A DNA stretch of 55,908 nucleotides, from contig JBCCHD010000024.1 in NCBI GenBank assembly GCA_039028935.1, positions 1 through 55,908 on the forward strand. Direction: 5' to 3'. Every line of letters begins with the position of its first letter. Within the stretch, counting starts at the first letter, position 1. The position numbers and the translations under genes are program-made. This document shows positions 1 to 8,388 of this stretch, piece by piece. The notes below the pieces were generated by a model. The model worked only from the letters and a program-made list of their open reading frames with translations, ran no database searches and was not told the DNA's origin. The stretch comes from Pseudomonadota bacterium. GTDB lineage: Bacteria; Pseudomonadota; Gammaproteobacteria; Steroidobacterales; SZUA-146.

Positions 1-13
1 GCTCTTCCGATCT
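1..13. other. Sequencing adapter remnant at contig edge
   Basis: The window opens with GCTCTTCCGATCT, identical to the last 13 bases of the common Illumina adapter. It sits exactly at the edge and has no biological reading, so it is best treated as untrimmed adapter. Real sequence begins at about position 14. Confidence 0.9.
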
Positions 14-22
14 ATTGAATAA

Positions 23-38
23 TGCACAAAATAGTGCA
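23..38. repeat. Short palindrome, TGCAC-N6-GTGCA
   Basis: A perfect 5-bp inverted repeat flanks AAAATA. It resembles NtrC-type enhancer sites (TGCAC-N7-GTGCA), but the spacer is one base shorter. It lies downstream of hemW and may belong to a gene beyond the left edge. Function unproven. Confidence 0.3.
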
Positions 39-86
39 AATAGCCGCTTTCCCGATAGCCTCAAAAACCGATGTGCATAACTGCGT

Positions 87-126
87 AAAGTCAACCCTGT
101 TGGTCGTTAAAAAGTCAACGGTGTTG
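87..126. repeat. Two 16-bp direct repeats
   Basis: Positions 87-102 and 111-126 share AAAGTCAAC-NN-TGTTG with only the two central bases differing (CC versus GG). The repeat period is 24 bp. They sit in the short non-coding stretch downstream of hemW. They could be tandem regulator sites for a gene off the left edge, or part of a repeat array cut by the contig end. Confidence 0.4.
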
Positions 127-144
127 CATTTGTGTAACACGCGG

Positions 145-1269
145 TTAGGGCAGGAAAATTTCCTGTAGATCGTTTAGGAAACGCGTGCCCAGGGCGGTTT
201 TTGACCAGCCTCCGTCGGGTTGCTGTATCAGCAGTTTTTTGGACGAGGCCCGATCGAACTTTGCCCCGAACTGGCCCTCGGCATAGCCGTCGATGGCATT
301 GAGCTCTTCGGTCGTTATGGTCGAGTTGAGTCGAAGACGGTTGAGCATGAATTCAAACAGCACATCGTCTTCGCTCGAGGTCTCTAGCGTTATGGCGGTT
401 GGTTCCAACAGATACTGTTTGGGGTGTTTGGGTTTGTGCGTGCGATGTGTTTGTCCGGCCTGCGAGATTTTGCCGTGAGCGCCGGCCCCGATACCCAGGT
501 AGTCCCCAAACGTCCAATAGTTGAGATTGTGTCTACCGGGCTCGGCGCGTGTATAGGCAGACACCTCGTACTGTGTGAAGCCGTTGTCGGCGAGCCGATT
601 TTGACATTCGTTTTGCATATCAAAACTCGCCTGGTCGTTGGGTAGCTTGGGCGGTCGCAGAGCGAACATTGTGTTGGGTTCGAGCGTGAGTTGATAATGA
701 GATAGATGCGTCGGCGCAAGTGCGATGGCGGTGTCGATGTCGGTTAACGCCATGTCGAGCGTTTGCTCGGGCAGCGCGTACATCAAATCGAGATTAAGCT
801 CAGGAAATCCCGCCTCTTGCACGGCAACGACGGCGCGACGTGCTTCGTCCGCCGAGTGAATACGGCCCAAACGCGCAAGCTGCTCGGTGGCAAAGCTCTG
901 CACGCCCAACGAAATGCGGTTGACGCCGGCGGTTCGATAGTCGCTAAACCGGCCATGTTCAATGGCCCCCGGGTTGGCTTCCAGCGTGATTTCCGCGTCG
1001 GCTTCGATGCCAACAACGCGTGCCGCGGTATCCAATACGCGTTCAATGAACGGGGCGTCGAACAGGCTTGGCGTGCCGCCGCCGAAAAAAACAGAGCCAA
1101 ATGGGGAGGGCGCAAATCGACCCGCCTGGTGCTCAAGATCCGCACAGAGAGCGGCGGTGTAGTCATCATAAGGCGGGGTGCCGCGCACGGCATGGGAGTT
1201 GAAATCGCAGTAAGGACACTTGCGAATGCACCAGGGTAGGTGAACATACAAGCCTGGCAAGCGACGCAT
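145..1269 (-). CDS. hemW: Radical SAM heme chaperone HemW
   Basis: 374 residues, close to the 378 of E. coli HemW. The N-terminus carries the radical-SAM cluster motif CIRKCPYC (Cys14, Cys18, Cys21), followed by GGGTPS at 63-68, the SAM-binding signature of this family. A HemN-type C-terminal domain follows. HemW proteins were long annotated as oxygen-independent coproporphyrinogen oxidase, but they lack that enzyme's extra N-terminal region and are thought to bind heme and deliver it to acceptor proteins in the cytoplasm. The gene is last in a minus-strand run of PP2C phosphatase, rph, rdgB and hemW. Its start codon lies 2 bases past the rdgB stop, so the two are almost certainly co-transcribed. 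Confidence 0.93.
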   Translation of the reverse strand: MRRLPGLYVHLPWCIRKCPYCDFNSHAVRGTPPYDDYTAALCADLEHQAGRFAPSPFGSVFFGGGTPSLFDAPFIERVLDTAARVVGIEADAEITLEANPGAIEHGRFSDYRTAGVNRISLGVQSFATEQLARLGRIHSADEARRAVVAVQEAGFPELNLDLMYALPEQTLDMALTDIDTAIALAPTHLSHYQLTLEPNTMFALRPPKLPNDQASFDMQNECQNRLADNGFTQYEVSAYTRAEPGRHNLNYWTFGDYLGIGAGAHGKISQAGQTHRTHKPKHPKQYLLEPTAITLETSSEDDVLFEFMLNRLRLNSTITTEELNAIDGYAEGQFGAKFDRASSKKLLIQQPDGGWSKTALGTRFLNDLQEIFLP

Positions 1270-1271
1270 GA

Positions 1272-1880
1272 TCAGTGCTGTCGGAGAAAATCGTGCAGTC
1301 GCGACGTAAGTTGCTGAAGCGCCAGAGCACGATGGCTCAGTCGACTTTTCTGTTCGGCCGACAGTTGCGCTGCCGAACCAATCGCGTCGCTCGGTAAAAA
1401 CACAGGGTCGTACCCAAAGCCGTTTTCCCCTTTGGGCTCAATGGCGATATGACCTTCCCATTTGCCCTCACAGATTAGCGGCGCGGGATCATCCGCGTGG
1501 CGTAATACCACGAGTGTGCATCGAAAGCGCGCGGTGCGTTCAGCATGCGGCACGCCATCGAGTGAGTCTAACAGTTTGATGATGTTTTGCTGATCAGTCG
1601 CCTCTGGGCCTGCGTAGCGTGAGGAATAAATGCCGGGCGCGCCGTGAAGCGCGTCGACCTCCAGTCCCGAGTCGTCGCCTAGTGCCGCGCAGTGTGTTTG
1701 TGCGCAGGCTGAGCGGGCTTTCAGTAACGCGTTTTCGACGAAGGTCAGACCGGTCTCGTCGACATCATCCAGGCTCAATTCGCCGCTGCTGCGCACCTCG
1801 AGTGCGAGTCCATCAAGCAACTGCACCAGCTCCTTGCGCTTGCCGTCGTTATGCGTGGCGATAATCAGCTTGGATGTCAT
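1272..1880 (-). CDS. rdgB: XTP/dITP diphosphatase (non-canonical purine NTP pyrophosphatase)
   Basis: 202 residues (E. coli RdgB has 197). The N-terminal nucleotide-binding signature ATHNDGKRKE (8-17), the acidic GDDSGLEVDAL segment (68-78, with the catalytic Asp pair at 69-70) and the C-terminal SHRALALQQL are all present. The enzyme hydrolyses XTP, dITP and ITP to monophosphate and pyrophosphate, keeping deaminated purines out of DNA and RNA. It lies between rph and hemW, a common gammaproteobacterial order, with a 42-bp gap from rph. Nothing unusual is seen. Confidence 0.95.
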   Translation of the reverse strand: MTSKLIIATHNDGKRKELVQLLDGLALEVRSSGELSLDDVDETGLTFVENALLKARSACAQTHCAALGDDSGLEVDALHGAPGIYSSRYAGPEATDQQNIIKLLDSLDGVPHAERTARFRCTLVVLRHADDPAPLICEGKWEGHIAIEPKGENGFGYDPVFLPSDAIGSAAQLSAEQKSRLSHRALALQQLTSRLHDFLRQH

Positions 1881-1922
1881 AGAGAGGCTCGTTGGTGTGT
1901 CGGTAGTGATTCGCCCAACAGA

Positions 1923-2657
1923 CTAACCGCTCCTGTCCAGCGCCTCACGCTGCACCGCCATGAGTTGGCGATTGCCGAGCGAGGCTAGATCGAGCAGCGA
2001 ATTGAGTTCATCGCGTGAAAAAGCATGGCCCTCGGCGGTTCCTTGTACCTCAATAAAATGCCCCGCATCGTTCATCACGACATTCATATCCGTTTCGGCG
2101 CTCGAATCTTCTGCGTAGTCCAGATCCAGAACAGGTAGGCCCTCGAAAATACCCACTGACACCGCGGCGATCTGGCCGTGCACGGGGTTATTCTTAATCT
2201 TGCCTTTGGCAACCATCCACTGTGTGGCGAGTTGCAGCGCGACGAACGCGCCGGTGATCGACGCCGTGCGCGTGCCGCCGTCGGCCTGCAGTACGTCGCA
2301 ATCAAGTGTGATCGTGTGTTCGCCAAGCGCCGCCAGGTCCACGGCAGCGCGCAAGGAGCGGCCTATGAGCCGTTGTATTTCCAGAGTGCGACCGGATTGC
2401 TTACCACGCGCGGCTTCGCGCGCGCTGCGCGAATGGGTTGAACGTGGCAGCATACTGTATTCCGCCGTCACCCACCCCTTGCCGGTGTTGCGCAAAAAGG
2501 GTGGCACGCGACTCTCGACGCTGGCGTTGCACAGTACGCGTGTGTCACCGCAACTGATGAGCACAGAGCCTTCGGCGTGCCGTGTGAACGGTTGTTCGAT
2601 GCTGAGTGTGCGCAGCGCGTCAGGCGCGCGTCCACTGGGTCGTTTATTCGATGACAT
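1923..2657 (-). CDS. rph: Ribonuclease PH
   Basis: A phosphate-dependent 3'-5' exonuclease that trims tRNA 3' ends and other structured RNAs. The protein starts [15 protein letters not shown], the classic RNase PH N-terminus, and includes the phosphate-binding arginine region and a [15 protein letters not shown] segment typical of the family. I chose the ATG at 2657 (244 residues; E. coli 238) because GGAACAC sits just before it as a ribosome-binding site. An in-frame ATG at 2675 would add six residues with no family support. It is the second gene of the minus-strand group, about 60 bp after the PP2C phosphatase gene. Confidence 0.94.
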   Translation of the reverse strand: MSSNKRPSGRAPDALRTLSIEQPFTRHAEGSVLISCGDTRVLCNASVESRVPPFLRNTGKGWVTAEYSMLPRSTHSRSAREAARGKQSGRTLEIQRLIGRSLRAAVDLAALGEHTITLDCDVLQADGGTRTASITGAFVALQLATQWMVAKGKIKNNPVHGQIAAVSVGIFEGLPVLDLDYAEDSSAETDMNVVMNDAGHFIEVQGTAEGHAFSRDELNSLLDLASLGNRQLMAVQREALDRSG

Positions 2658-2717
2658 AGCGTGTTCCATCAGCACTAGAGGGCTGGTTGTGTGGTTAGAA
2701 TGTAGCGCGTTGCGCCG

Positions 2718-3470
2718 TTAGTCGGCCTGAAAATGAATCACAGCGGCACTGGTGTTGTCACTGTGTGGGGCCTCGGCATCGATCGCGGCCTCCATGAGGG
2801 TGCGCAGATTGCTCAGTAGATCCAGCTCGGCAAACCCGCTTGGAAAGCACTGGGCGATGTCTTTGTCGTCGGTGCCTCCCCAGAGTCCGTCACTACACAG
2901 CAACAGCACATCGTTTCGTTCGAGCGTTTTCGCACCGGCAACGCTGCAAAACGGTTCACGTGGTTCGCCGCCAATACAATGCTCAACGTAGTTGCGCAAC
3001 GGATGCTCGCGATATTCGTCTTCGGTAATGAGTCCTTCTCGAAGCAAGATTTCGATATGGCTGTGATCACGTGTACGGGCGATCATCTTGCGGCTGCGCA
3101 AATGATAGATTCGACTATCGCCGACATGCGCCCAGTACGCTTTTTCATTCTGTACCAGTGCCAGCGCACAGGTGGCGCGGGGCCGTGCATCAACGGACTG
3201 ATCCTTACCCATTTCCACCAGCGCCTCGTGCGCTTTTTCAATACATTGCACCAAGAATTCGCGCGGGTGATAGATGGGTTTGTCGGCCTCATCGAACAGG
3301 TCGAAGATGACGGTCAGCGCAAGCTCGGCGGCCCGGGCGCCCTCGTTATGGCCACCCATGCCGTCGATGACAACCGCAAAGACGACCGCGTCGTGTTGGC
3401 GCACACCAACCCGATCCTGGTTCTCCTCTCGATGCCCAATCAAACTCAGGCTGGCGGTTTCAGTTGGCAC
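2718..3470 (-). CDS. PP2C-family serine/threonine protein phosphatase
   Basis: 250 residues with the metal-binding motifs of bacterial PP2C (Stp/PrpC type): GHREENQDR near residue 12, DGMGGHNEG at 36-44, HVGDSRIYHLR in the middle and LLLCSDGLW near residue 190. These Asp residues would hold two Mn or Mg ions for hydrolysis of phospho-Ser/Thr. It is a soluble cytoplasmic protein. It is the first gene of the minus-strand group with rph-rdgB-hemW and divergent from yicC, with about 150 bp between for both promoters. No partner kinase gene is visible here, so its substrate is unknown. Confidence 0.9.
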   Translation of the reverse strand: MPTETASLSLIGHREENQDRVGVRQHDAVVFAVVIDGMGGHNEGARAAELALTVIFDLFDEADKPIYHPREFLVQCIEKAHEALVEMGKDQSVDARPRATCALALVQNEKAYWAHVGDSRIYHLRSRKMIARTRDHSHIEILLREGLITEDEYREHPLRNYVEHCIGGEPREPFCSVAGAKTLERNDVLLLCSDGLWGGTDDKDIAQCFPSGFAELDLLSNLRTLMEAAIDAEAPHSDNTSAAVIHFQAD

Positions 3471-3620
3471 GACTAAGGGTTTTTACTCATCGAAAAGGGA
3501 ATGCTGCCCGTTTGTTTTCGTGTCAATTCCAAAGTACTCTCATCGCCACTCAAACACGGTGGGTAGTGTGCCAAGATAGCTTTCAAAAAGCGACCACCAT
3601 AACGCGCTTAGGGGTATCGC

Positions 3621-4484
3621 ATGACGCATAGCATGACCGGATTTGCACGACAGGATCAACAGGCGCCGTGGGGCGAGCTGGCGGTTGAAGTGCGTGCGGT
3701 CAACCACCGTTACCTGGAGATGAGCCTGCGTTTGCCTGAGGAACTGCGCGCGCTCGATCCGTCTTTGCGTTCGCTAGTGGGTCACAAGCTTAGCCGCGGC
3801 AAAATCGACGTGAGCGTTAAGTTAACAACGACCCGATCACCGGATGAAACGATTAGCCTCAATCATGCCTTGGTTGATCAGTTAGTGAGTACCGTTTCCC
3901 AGCTGGAAACACAGCTCGGGGGAGGGCGTCTACGGCCGATGGACGTGTTGCGCTGGCCGGGTGTGGTGGTCGAACCCGAACGGGATCTCACCCCGATTCA
4001 ACAGTCGGCGGTTGCACTCGTCGAAGAGGCGCTTAAACAGTTGGTCGACAGTCGGGCCAGTGAGGGCGCTCGACTCGATGCCATGATTCGTGAACGTTGC
4101 GCGGCGATTTCGGACCTGGTCACGACGACGCGTGATCGTTTACCGGCCATTCGTCAGGCTATCCAAGACAAGCTGCGTGCACGTCTGCACGATTTGGCGG
4201 TCAATGCGGATGAAGGACGACTGGAAACCGAGATTGCGCTCTTATTGAACAAGGCGGATGTCGACGAAGAGCTCGATCGACTAGACAGTCACGTCATCGA
4301 GGCAACTCGAATTCTCGACTCGTCCGAGCCGATCGGGCGACGACTCGACTTTCTCATGCAGGAATTCAATCGCGAGGCCAATACGCTGGGCTCGAAAGCG
4401 CAGGACGCCGATACCACCAAAGTGGCGATGGAACTCAAAGTACTCATCGAGCAAATGCGTGAGCAAGTTCAAAACATTGAATAG
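3621..4484 (+). CDS. yicC: YicC family endoribonuclease-like protein
   Basis: 287 residues, matching the YicC family length (E. coli 287). It begins THSMTGFAR, the hallmark N-terminus, and ends with the conserved block containing GRRLDFLMQEFNREANTLGSK. E. coli YicC has been reported to act as an endoribonuclease on small RNAs; family members were earlier linked to stationary-phase survival. The C-terminal part is strongly helical with heptad-like leucines. It stands directly ahead of gmk-rpoZ-spoT, its usual location in gammaproteobacteria, and faces the divergent PP2C-rph group. Confidence 0.9.
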   Translation: MTHSMTGFARQDQQAPWGELAVEVRAVNHRYLEMSLRLPEELRALDPSLRSLVGHKLSRGKIDVSVKLTTTRSPDETISLNHALVDQLVSTVSQLETQLGGGRLRPMDVLRWPGVVVEPERDLTPIQQSAVALVEEALKQLVDSRASEGARLDAMIRERCAAISDLVTTTRDRLPAIRQAIQDKLRARLHDLAVNADEGRLETEIALLLNKADVDEELDRLDSHVIEATRILDSSEPIGRRLDFLMQEFNREANTLGSKAQDADTTKVAMELKVLIEQMREQVQNIE

Positions 4485-4537
4485 CGGTTCGAGCTACAGT
4501 GATCTGGCAATGGCTGCAAAAGGGATGGCGTCAATTT

Positions 4538-5164
4538 ATGGGTAGCTCGACAACCCCTCAGCTTTATGTTGTCGCGGCGCCATCAGGCGCCGGCAAAACA
4601 ACGCTGGTTAAAGCGCTGCTCGAACAGCACGAGGGACTGCGCATGTCCGTGTCGTTTACGACCCGATCAAAGCGCAACACGGAAGTGCACGGACAGGATT
4701 ATTGGTTCGTGACCGTCGAAGAAATCCAGCGACTGGCCGATGAAGGAGGGTTGCTCGAACACGCACAAGTGTTTGATAACTATTACGGCACTGGGCGAGA
4801 TCAGGTGCAGGCCCTACTCGATCAAGGTTATGACGTGCTGCTGGAGATCGATTGGCAAGGGGCTCGCCAAGTGCGCGCAGCGATGCCGGAGAGCGCCAGT
4901 ATTTTCATCCTTCCACCGTCCCGCGCGGAGCTTGAGCGGCGGCTGCGAGGGCGATCTACGGACTCCGACGAGGTCATCGCCCGCCGATTGCGTGATTCGG
5001 TGAGCGACATGTCTCACTGGAACGAATTCGATTACGTCATCGTGAACGATGATTTTGATAATGCTGTCAGTGACTTAAGTCATATAATCGATGGCGCCGG
5101 TCAGGCTTTTCGGGCCGATCGCGAGTCGCTTGCGCCCCTTATCGACGAATTGCTCGCTCGCTGA
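4538..5164 (+). CDS. gmk: Guanylate kinase
   Basis: Phosphorylates GMP to GDP with ATP, an essential step in GTP and ppGpp precursor supply. The P-loop APSGAGKTT lies near residues 14-22, followed by the GMP-binding SVSFTTRSKR and GxDYWF blocks and the lid region ELERRLRGR. I prefer the ATG at 4538 (208 residues; E. coli 207), preceded by AGGGATGG. A GTG at 4499 in the same frame would add 13 residues that the family does not have. It lies about 50 bp after yicC and upstream of rpoZ. Confidence 0.94.
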   Translation: MGSSTTPQLYVVAAPSGAGKTTLVKALLEQHEGLRMSVSFTTRSKRNTEVHGQDYWFVTVEEIQRLADEGGLLEHAQVFDNYYGTGRDQVQALLDQGYDVLLEIDWQGARQVRAAMPESASIFILPPSRAELERRLRGRSTDSDEVIARRLRDSVSDMSHWNEFDYVIVNDDFDNAVSDLSHIIDGAGQAFRADRESLAPLIDELLAR

Positions 5165-5328
5165 CCGCTCATCCGGGCGCAGCGGCGTAAAATCGCGGAC
5201 GCCGAATTGGGCATTTCCAATCCGCTGATCTAGCGAAAGCCCGGCTAAATGCAGTAAACTCTGGCCCCTTGCACTTTAAACAGCGCAGCGCGTTCGTGCG
5301 CTCGCCAAACTCAACGTCAGGAATCAAG

Positions 5329-5613
5329 ATGGCCCGAATTACCGTAGAAGACTGCCTTAATCATGTCGACAACCTGTTCGATCTGGTATTGATCGCCGCC
5401 AAGCGCGCGCGTCGGATCGCCAATGGGGCAGAAGTGCTCGTCGACGAGGACAACGACAAGCCGACCGTCATTGCGCTTCGCGAAATTGCCGGTGGCCTGA
5501 TCAACGCCGATATCCTGAACGAAACCGAAGTGGACTACACGGAGGCGGAAGAAGAGGAAACGGAAGCTCGGTCTGAGATCGCGCCGCCTGCGCCCCCGCT
5601 CACTTCAAGCTGA
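5329..5613 (+). CDS. rpoZ: RNA polymerase omega subunit
   Basis: 94 residues (E. coli 91). It starts ARITVEDCL and contains the conserved [13 protein letters not shown]-like segment (here [14 protein letters not shown]) and the [11 protein letters not shown] helix that clamp the beta-prime C-terminus. Omega stabilises RNA polymerase and forms part of a ppGpp-binding site, which fits the neighbouring spoT. The start at 5329 is fixed by family alignment; the reading frame stays open for 20 further codons upstream with no homology. The C-terminal tail is rich in glutamate. Confidence 0.94.
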   Translation: MARITVEDCLNHVDNLFDLVLIAAKRARRIANGAEVLVDEDNDKPTVIALREIAGGLINADILNETEVDYTEAEEEETEARSEIAPPAPPLTSS

Positions 5614-5674
5614 GACCATGCCTGACGACGGACCGCTAACGTTGTTCCAGATTGGGCGCTGTATGCGCTCTGCC

Positions 5675-5694
5675 GACCGCGTTCGAGCGCGGTC
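5675..5694 (+). other. Stem-loop between rpoZ and spoT
   Basis: GACCGCG (5675-5681) pairs perfectly with CGCGGTC (5688-5694) around a 6-base loop. No T-run follows, so it is not a standard terminator. It could tune rpoZ-spoT messenger stability or be incidental in GC-rich DNA. Confidence 0.35.
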
Positions 5695-5771
5695 ATGACG
5701 GCCAGCGACGGTTGTCTGCTCCCCTCACTTGACCGGTCGCGCGCCGGCCATCACGCCTTTAGGGCAATGCG

Positions 5772-7940
5772 TTGGACTCGGCCGCCACGTTCCTAGGGCG
5801 CCTGCCCCTCGGGCGCGGCTGGACCCTGGATGGTGCTCGGGGGCTGCTGAATAAGCTACGCACCTATTTGCCTGCTGAGCAAATTTCCATGGTGCGGCGT
5901 GCCTATGCGTTTGGCGCGAAAGCCCACGATGGGCAAACGCGTAAAAGCGGCGAGCCGTACATTTCCCATCCTGTTGCCGTGGCCAGCATCCTGGCGGACC
6001 TGCAGCTCGATTATCAGAGTATCACGGCGGCCATACTGCATGATGTCGTCGAGGACACGCCGACGGCGCTTGAGCAGATTATCGAGGAGTTCGGCGAAGA
6101 GGTGGCGCAGCTTGTCGACGGCGTGAGCAAACTCGATCAGATTCAATTCAAAAGCAAAGCCGAGGCCCAAGCTGAGAGTCTGCGCAAAATGATGCTCGCG
6201 ATGGCACGTGATGTGCGAGTAATCCTGCTCAAACTGGCGGATCGTCTGCATAACATGCGCACTCTGGGCTCAATGCCGCCTGAGAAACGGCGACGTATCG
6301 CTCGAGAAACACTCGAAATCTACGCGCCGATGGCCAATCGTCTTGGCATTAACGATATTCGACTGGAGCTCGAGGATCTTGGTTTTCGTAACCTTTATCC
6401 CAAGCGCTATCAGGTCATCGAGCGTGGTCTCAAGGCGCGATTGGGTGGTCAAAAGCGCATGATCAAGCGCATTGTCAACAAGCTTCGAAAGGTGCTGCTC
6501 GAGCATCATGTGCATGCCGAAGTGACCGGACGGGAAAAGCACATTTATAGTGTCTATCAAAAAATGAAGCGCAAAGAGCTTTCACTTGAGGATGTGGCGG
6601 ACGTGTTCGGCTTCCGCATTGTGGTAGACGACGCCGACACCTGTTACCGCGCGTTGGGTCACGTGCACCGAACGTTTCGGCCCATGTTGGGTCGCTTCAA
6701 AGACTACATCGCCATCCCACGTGTCAACGGCTACCAATCTTTGCACACCACCACGGTAGGGCCGAAGGCCATTCCTTTAGAGGTGCAGATTCGTACGCGC
6801 GATATGGACAATTTCGCCAACTCAGGAATCGCGGCGCATTGGTTGTACAAGACCGAAGAAAACGCAGACGTGGCTCCTCAGACGCGTGCGCGCGAGTGGC
6901 TATCAGGATTGGAGGACTATCAAAGCGACAGCAACTCCGAAGAGTTTCTGGAAAGCGTTAAGATCGATTTGTTTCCAGATAAAGTGTATGTGTTTACGCC
7001 AAGAGGCGACATATTGCGCTTACCTCGCGGGTCGACGCCCGTGGATTTCGCCTATGCAGTGCATACGGATATTGGCAATCGCTGTGTCTCGGCGCGGGTT
7101 GATCGTCGACGCATGCCGCTTCGAACGGTGCTAAAAAATGGCCAGACCGTGACCATTAAGACCGATCGTAACGCGCACCCAAACCCGGGTTGGATGAATT
7201 TTGTTGTTACCGCCAAGGCGCGCGCGGCGATTCGGGCGTATCTGAAAGAGCTGCGCTCGGAAGACGCGATTAAAATGGGTCGGCGACTGCTCGAATACGC
7301 GCTCGTCGAATTTAAGACAAAGGTGCGACATATCAAGTCGGATCGCATGGACGAACTGCTTGCGACGATGGGCCTGGAATCACGGGACCTGCTGTATGAG
7401 CAAATCGGATTGGGGCACCAGCTCGCGCCGTTGGTCGCGCGGCGACTCGTGGCGGGCGCCGAAGAAACGGGCGAGATCGATGATGATGGCACGACCGAGC
7501 TGTTCATCAGTGGAGCCCAGGACATGGTGGTGAGCTATGCCAAGTGTTGCTACCCCGTACCTGGTGACGCTGTGATGGGTCATTTGAGCTCAGGGCGTGG
7601 TCTCGTGGTGCATCGTCAGCAGTGCGGAAATCTGGCGGAGTTTCGCAAGCAGCCTGATAAGTGGATCAATGTGTCGTGGGAGGCGGGTATTGAGTCCGAC
7701 TTTGTGGTGGCCATCCGCGTGGAGGCGCTCGATAAAGTGGGGGCATTGGCCTCCGTGGCGACACGAATTTCCAGCGCGGGTTCGAATATCGATCATGTTG
7801 AAGTGGTCGATACGGATGGTGATGCGTCTAGCCTTCAATTTACGATCCGAGTGCGTGACGCGGATCACTTGCGCCGTGTCATGAAGCAAATCGATGGCAT
7901 GCCTGACGCGTTGCTGGTTGAAAGGGTGATCGCCTCGTAG
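5772..7940 (+). CDS. spoT: Bifunctional (p)ppGpp synthetase/hydrolase SpoT
   Basis: 722 residues. The N-terminal hydrolase domain retains the metal-binding HDVVEDT (90-96). The synthetase domain follows (about 245-360) with RFKDYIAIP and NGYQSLHT, the RxKD form typical of bifunctional enzymes. A TGS domain (about 400-460) and a C-terminal ACT domain (about 645-720) complete the Rel/SpoT architecture. It makes and degrades the stringent alarmone. The only plausible start in frame is TTG at 5772: an in-frame TAG lies four codons upstream, and AGGG at 5761-5764 is well placed as a ribosome-binding site. It belongs to the gmk-rpoZ-spoT-ridA-recG order. Confidence 0.95.
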   Translation: MDSAATFLGRLPLGRGWTLDGARGLLNKLRTYLPAEQISMVRRAYAFGAKAHDGQTRKSGEPYISHPVAVASILADLQLDYQSITAAILHDVVEDTPTALEQIIEEFGEEVAQLVDGVSKLDQIQFKSKAEAQAESLRKMMLAMARDVRVILLKLADRLHNMRTLGSMPPEKRRRIARETLEIYAPMANRLGINDIRLELEDLGFRNLYPKRYQVIERGLKARLGGQKRMIKRIVNKLRKVLLEHHVHAEVTGREKHIYSVYQKMKRKELSLEDVADVFGFRIVVDDADTCYRALGHVHRTFRPMLGRFKDYIAIPRVNGYQSLHTTTVGPKAIPLEVQIRTRDMDNFANSGIAAHWLYKTEENADVAPQTRAREWLSGLEDYQSDSNSEEFLESVKIDLFPDKVYVFTPRGDILRLPRGSTPVDFAYAVHTDIGNRCVSARVDRRRMPLRTVLKNGQTVTIKTDRNAHPNPGWMNFVVTAKARAAIRAYLKELRSEDAIKMGRRLLEYALVEFKTKVRHIKSDRMDELLATMGLESRDLLYEQIGLGHQLAPLVARRLVAGAEETGEIDDDGTTELFISGAQDMVVSYAKCCYPVPGDAVMGHLSSGRGLVVHRQQCGNLAEFRKQPDKWINVSWEAGIESDFVVAIRVEALDKVGALASVATRISSAGSNIDHVEVVDTDGDASSLQFTIRVRDADHLRRVMKQIDGMPDALLVERVIAS

Positions 7941-7995
7941 TCCAATAGGGACCGATTCGATTGCCCACCGATCCATTGTTTTTGACGAGGTTTGC

Positions 7996-8376
7996 ATGTC
8001 CCGTAAAATCATCAATACGCCCGATGCGCCCGCCGCCATCGGCACCTATTCTCAGGCCATTCAGGTTGGCAACATGGTCTATGTGTCGGGCCAGATTCCG
8101 CTTGATCCCCACACATCTGAGATTGTGGATGGCGATATCGAGACCCATGTTCGCCGCGTGTTCGACAATTTGAAAGCCATCGCTGAAGCGGCCGGCGGCA
8201 CACTCAACAGCGCCGTGAAATACAACGTATTTCTTACCGATCTTGGGCATTTTGCAATCGTAAATAAAGTGATGGAGGAATACCTCGACGCGCCTTATCC
8301 AGCGCGCGCCGCCGTGCAGGTGGCCGCTCTGCCCAAAGGGGTGGAAGTCGAAGTGGATGCGATTCTCGCGCTGTAA
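7996..8376 (+). CDS. ridA: RidA family reactive enamine/imine deaminase
   Basis: 126 residues, the normal length. Family motifs include [12 protein letters not shown] near the start, the VSGQIPLDP block and the C-terminal [21 protein letters not shown] stretch, with the Arg that binds the substrate carboxylate. RidA hydrolyses the 2-aminoacrylate released by PLP-dependent serine/threonine dehydratases, protecting PLP enzymes. It lies 55 bp after spoT and just before recG, its common position in this lineage. Confidence 0.94.
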   Translation: MSRKIINTPDAPAAIGTYSQAIQVGNMVYVSGQIPLDPHTSEIVDGDIETHVRRVFDNLKAIAEAAGGTLNSAVKYNVFLTDLGHFAIVNKVMEEYLDAPYPARAAVQVAALPKGVEVEVDAILAL

Positions 8377-8388
8377 GTCCCCGATTCG

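Noticed and set aside
23-38. NtrC enhancer site
   Set aside because: The spacer is six rather than seven bases and no target gene is visible; kept only as a palindrome.
763-1239. Long open frames overlapping hemW in other frames
   Set aside because: They lie entirely inside a well-supported hemW gene, have no recognisable domain and reflect GC-rich codon use.
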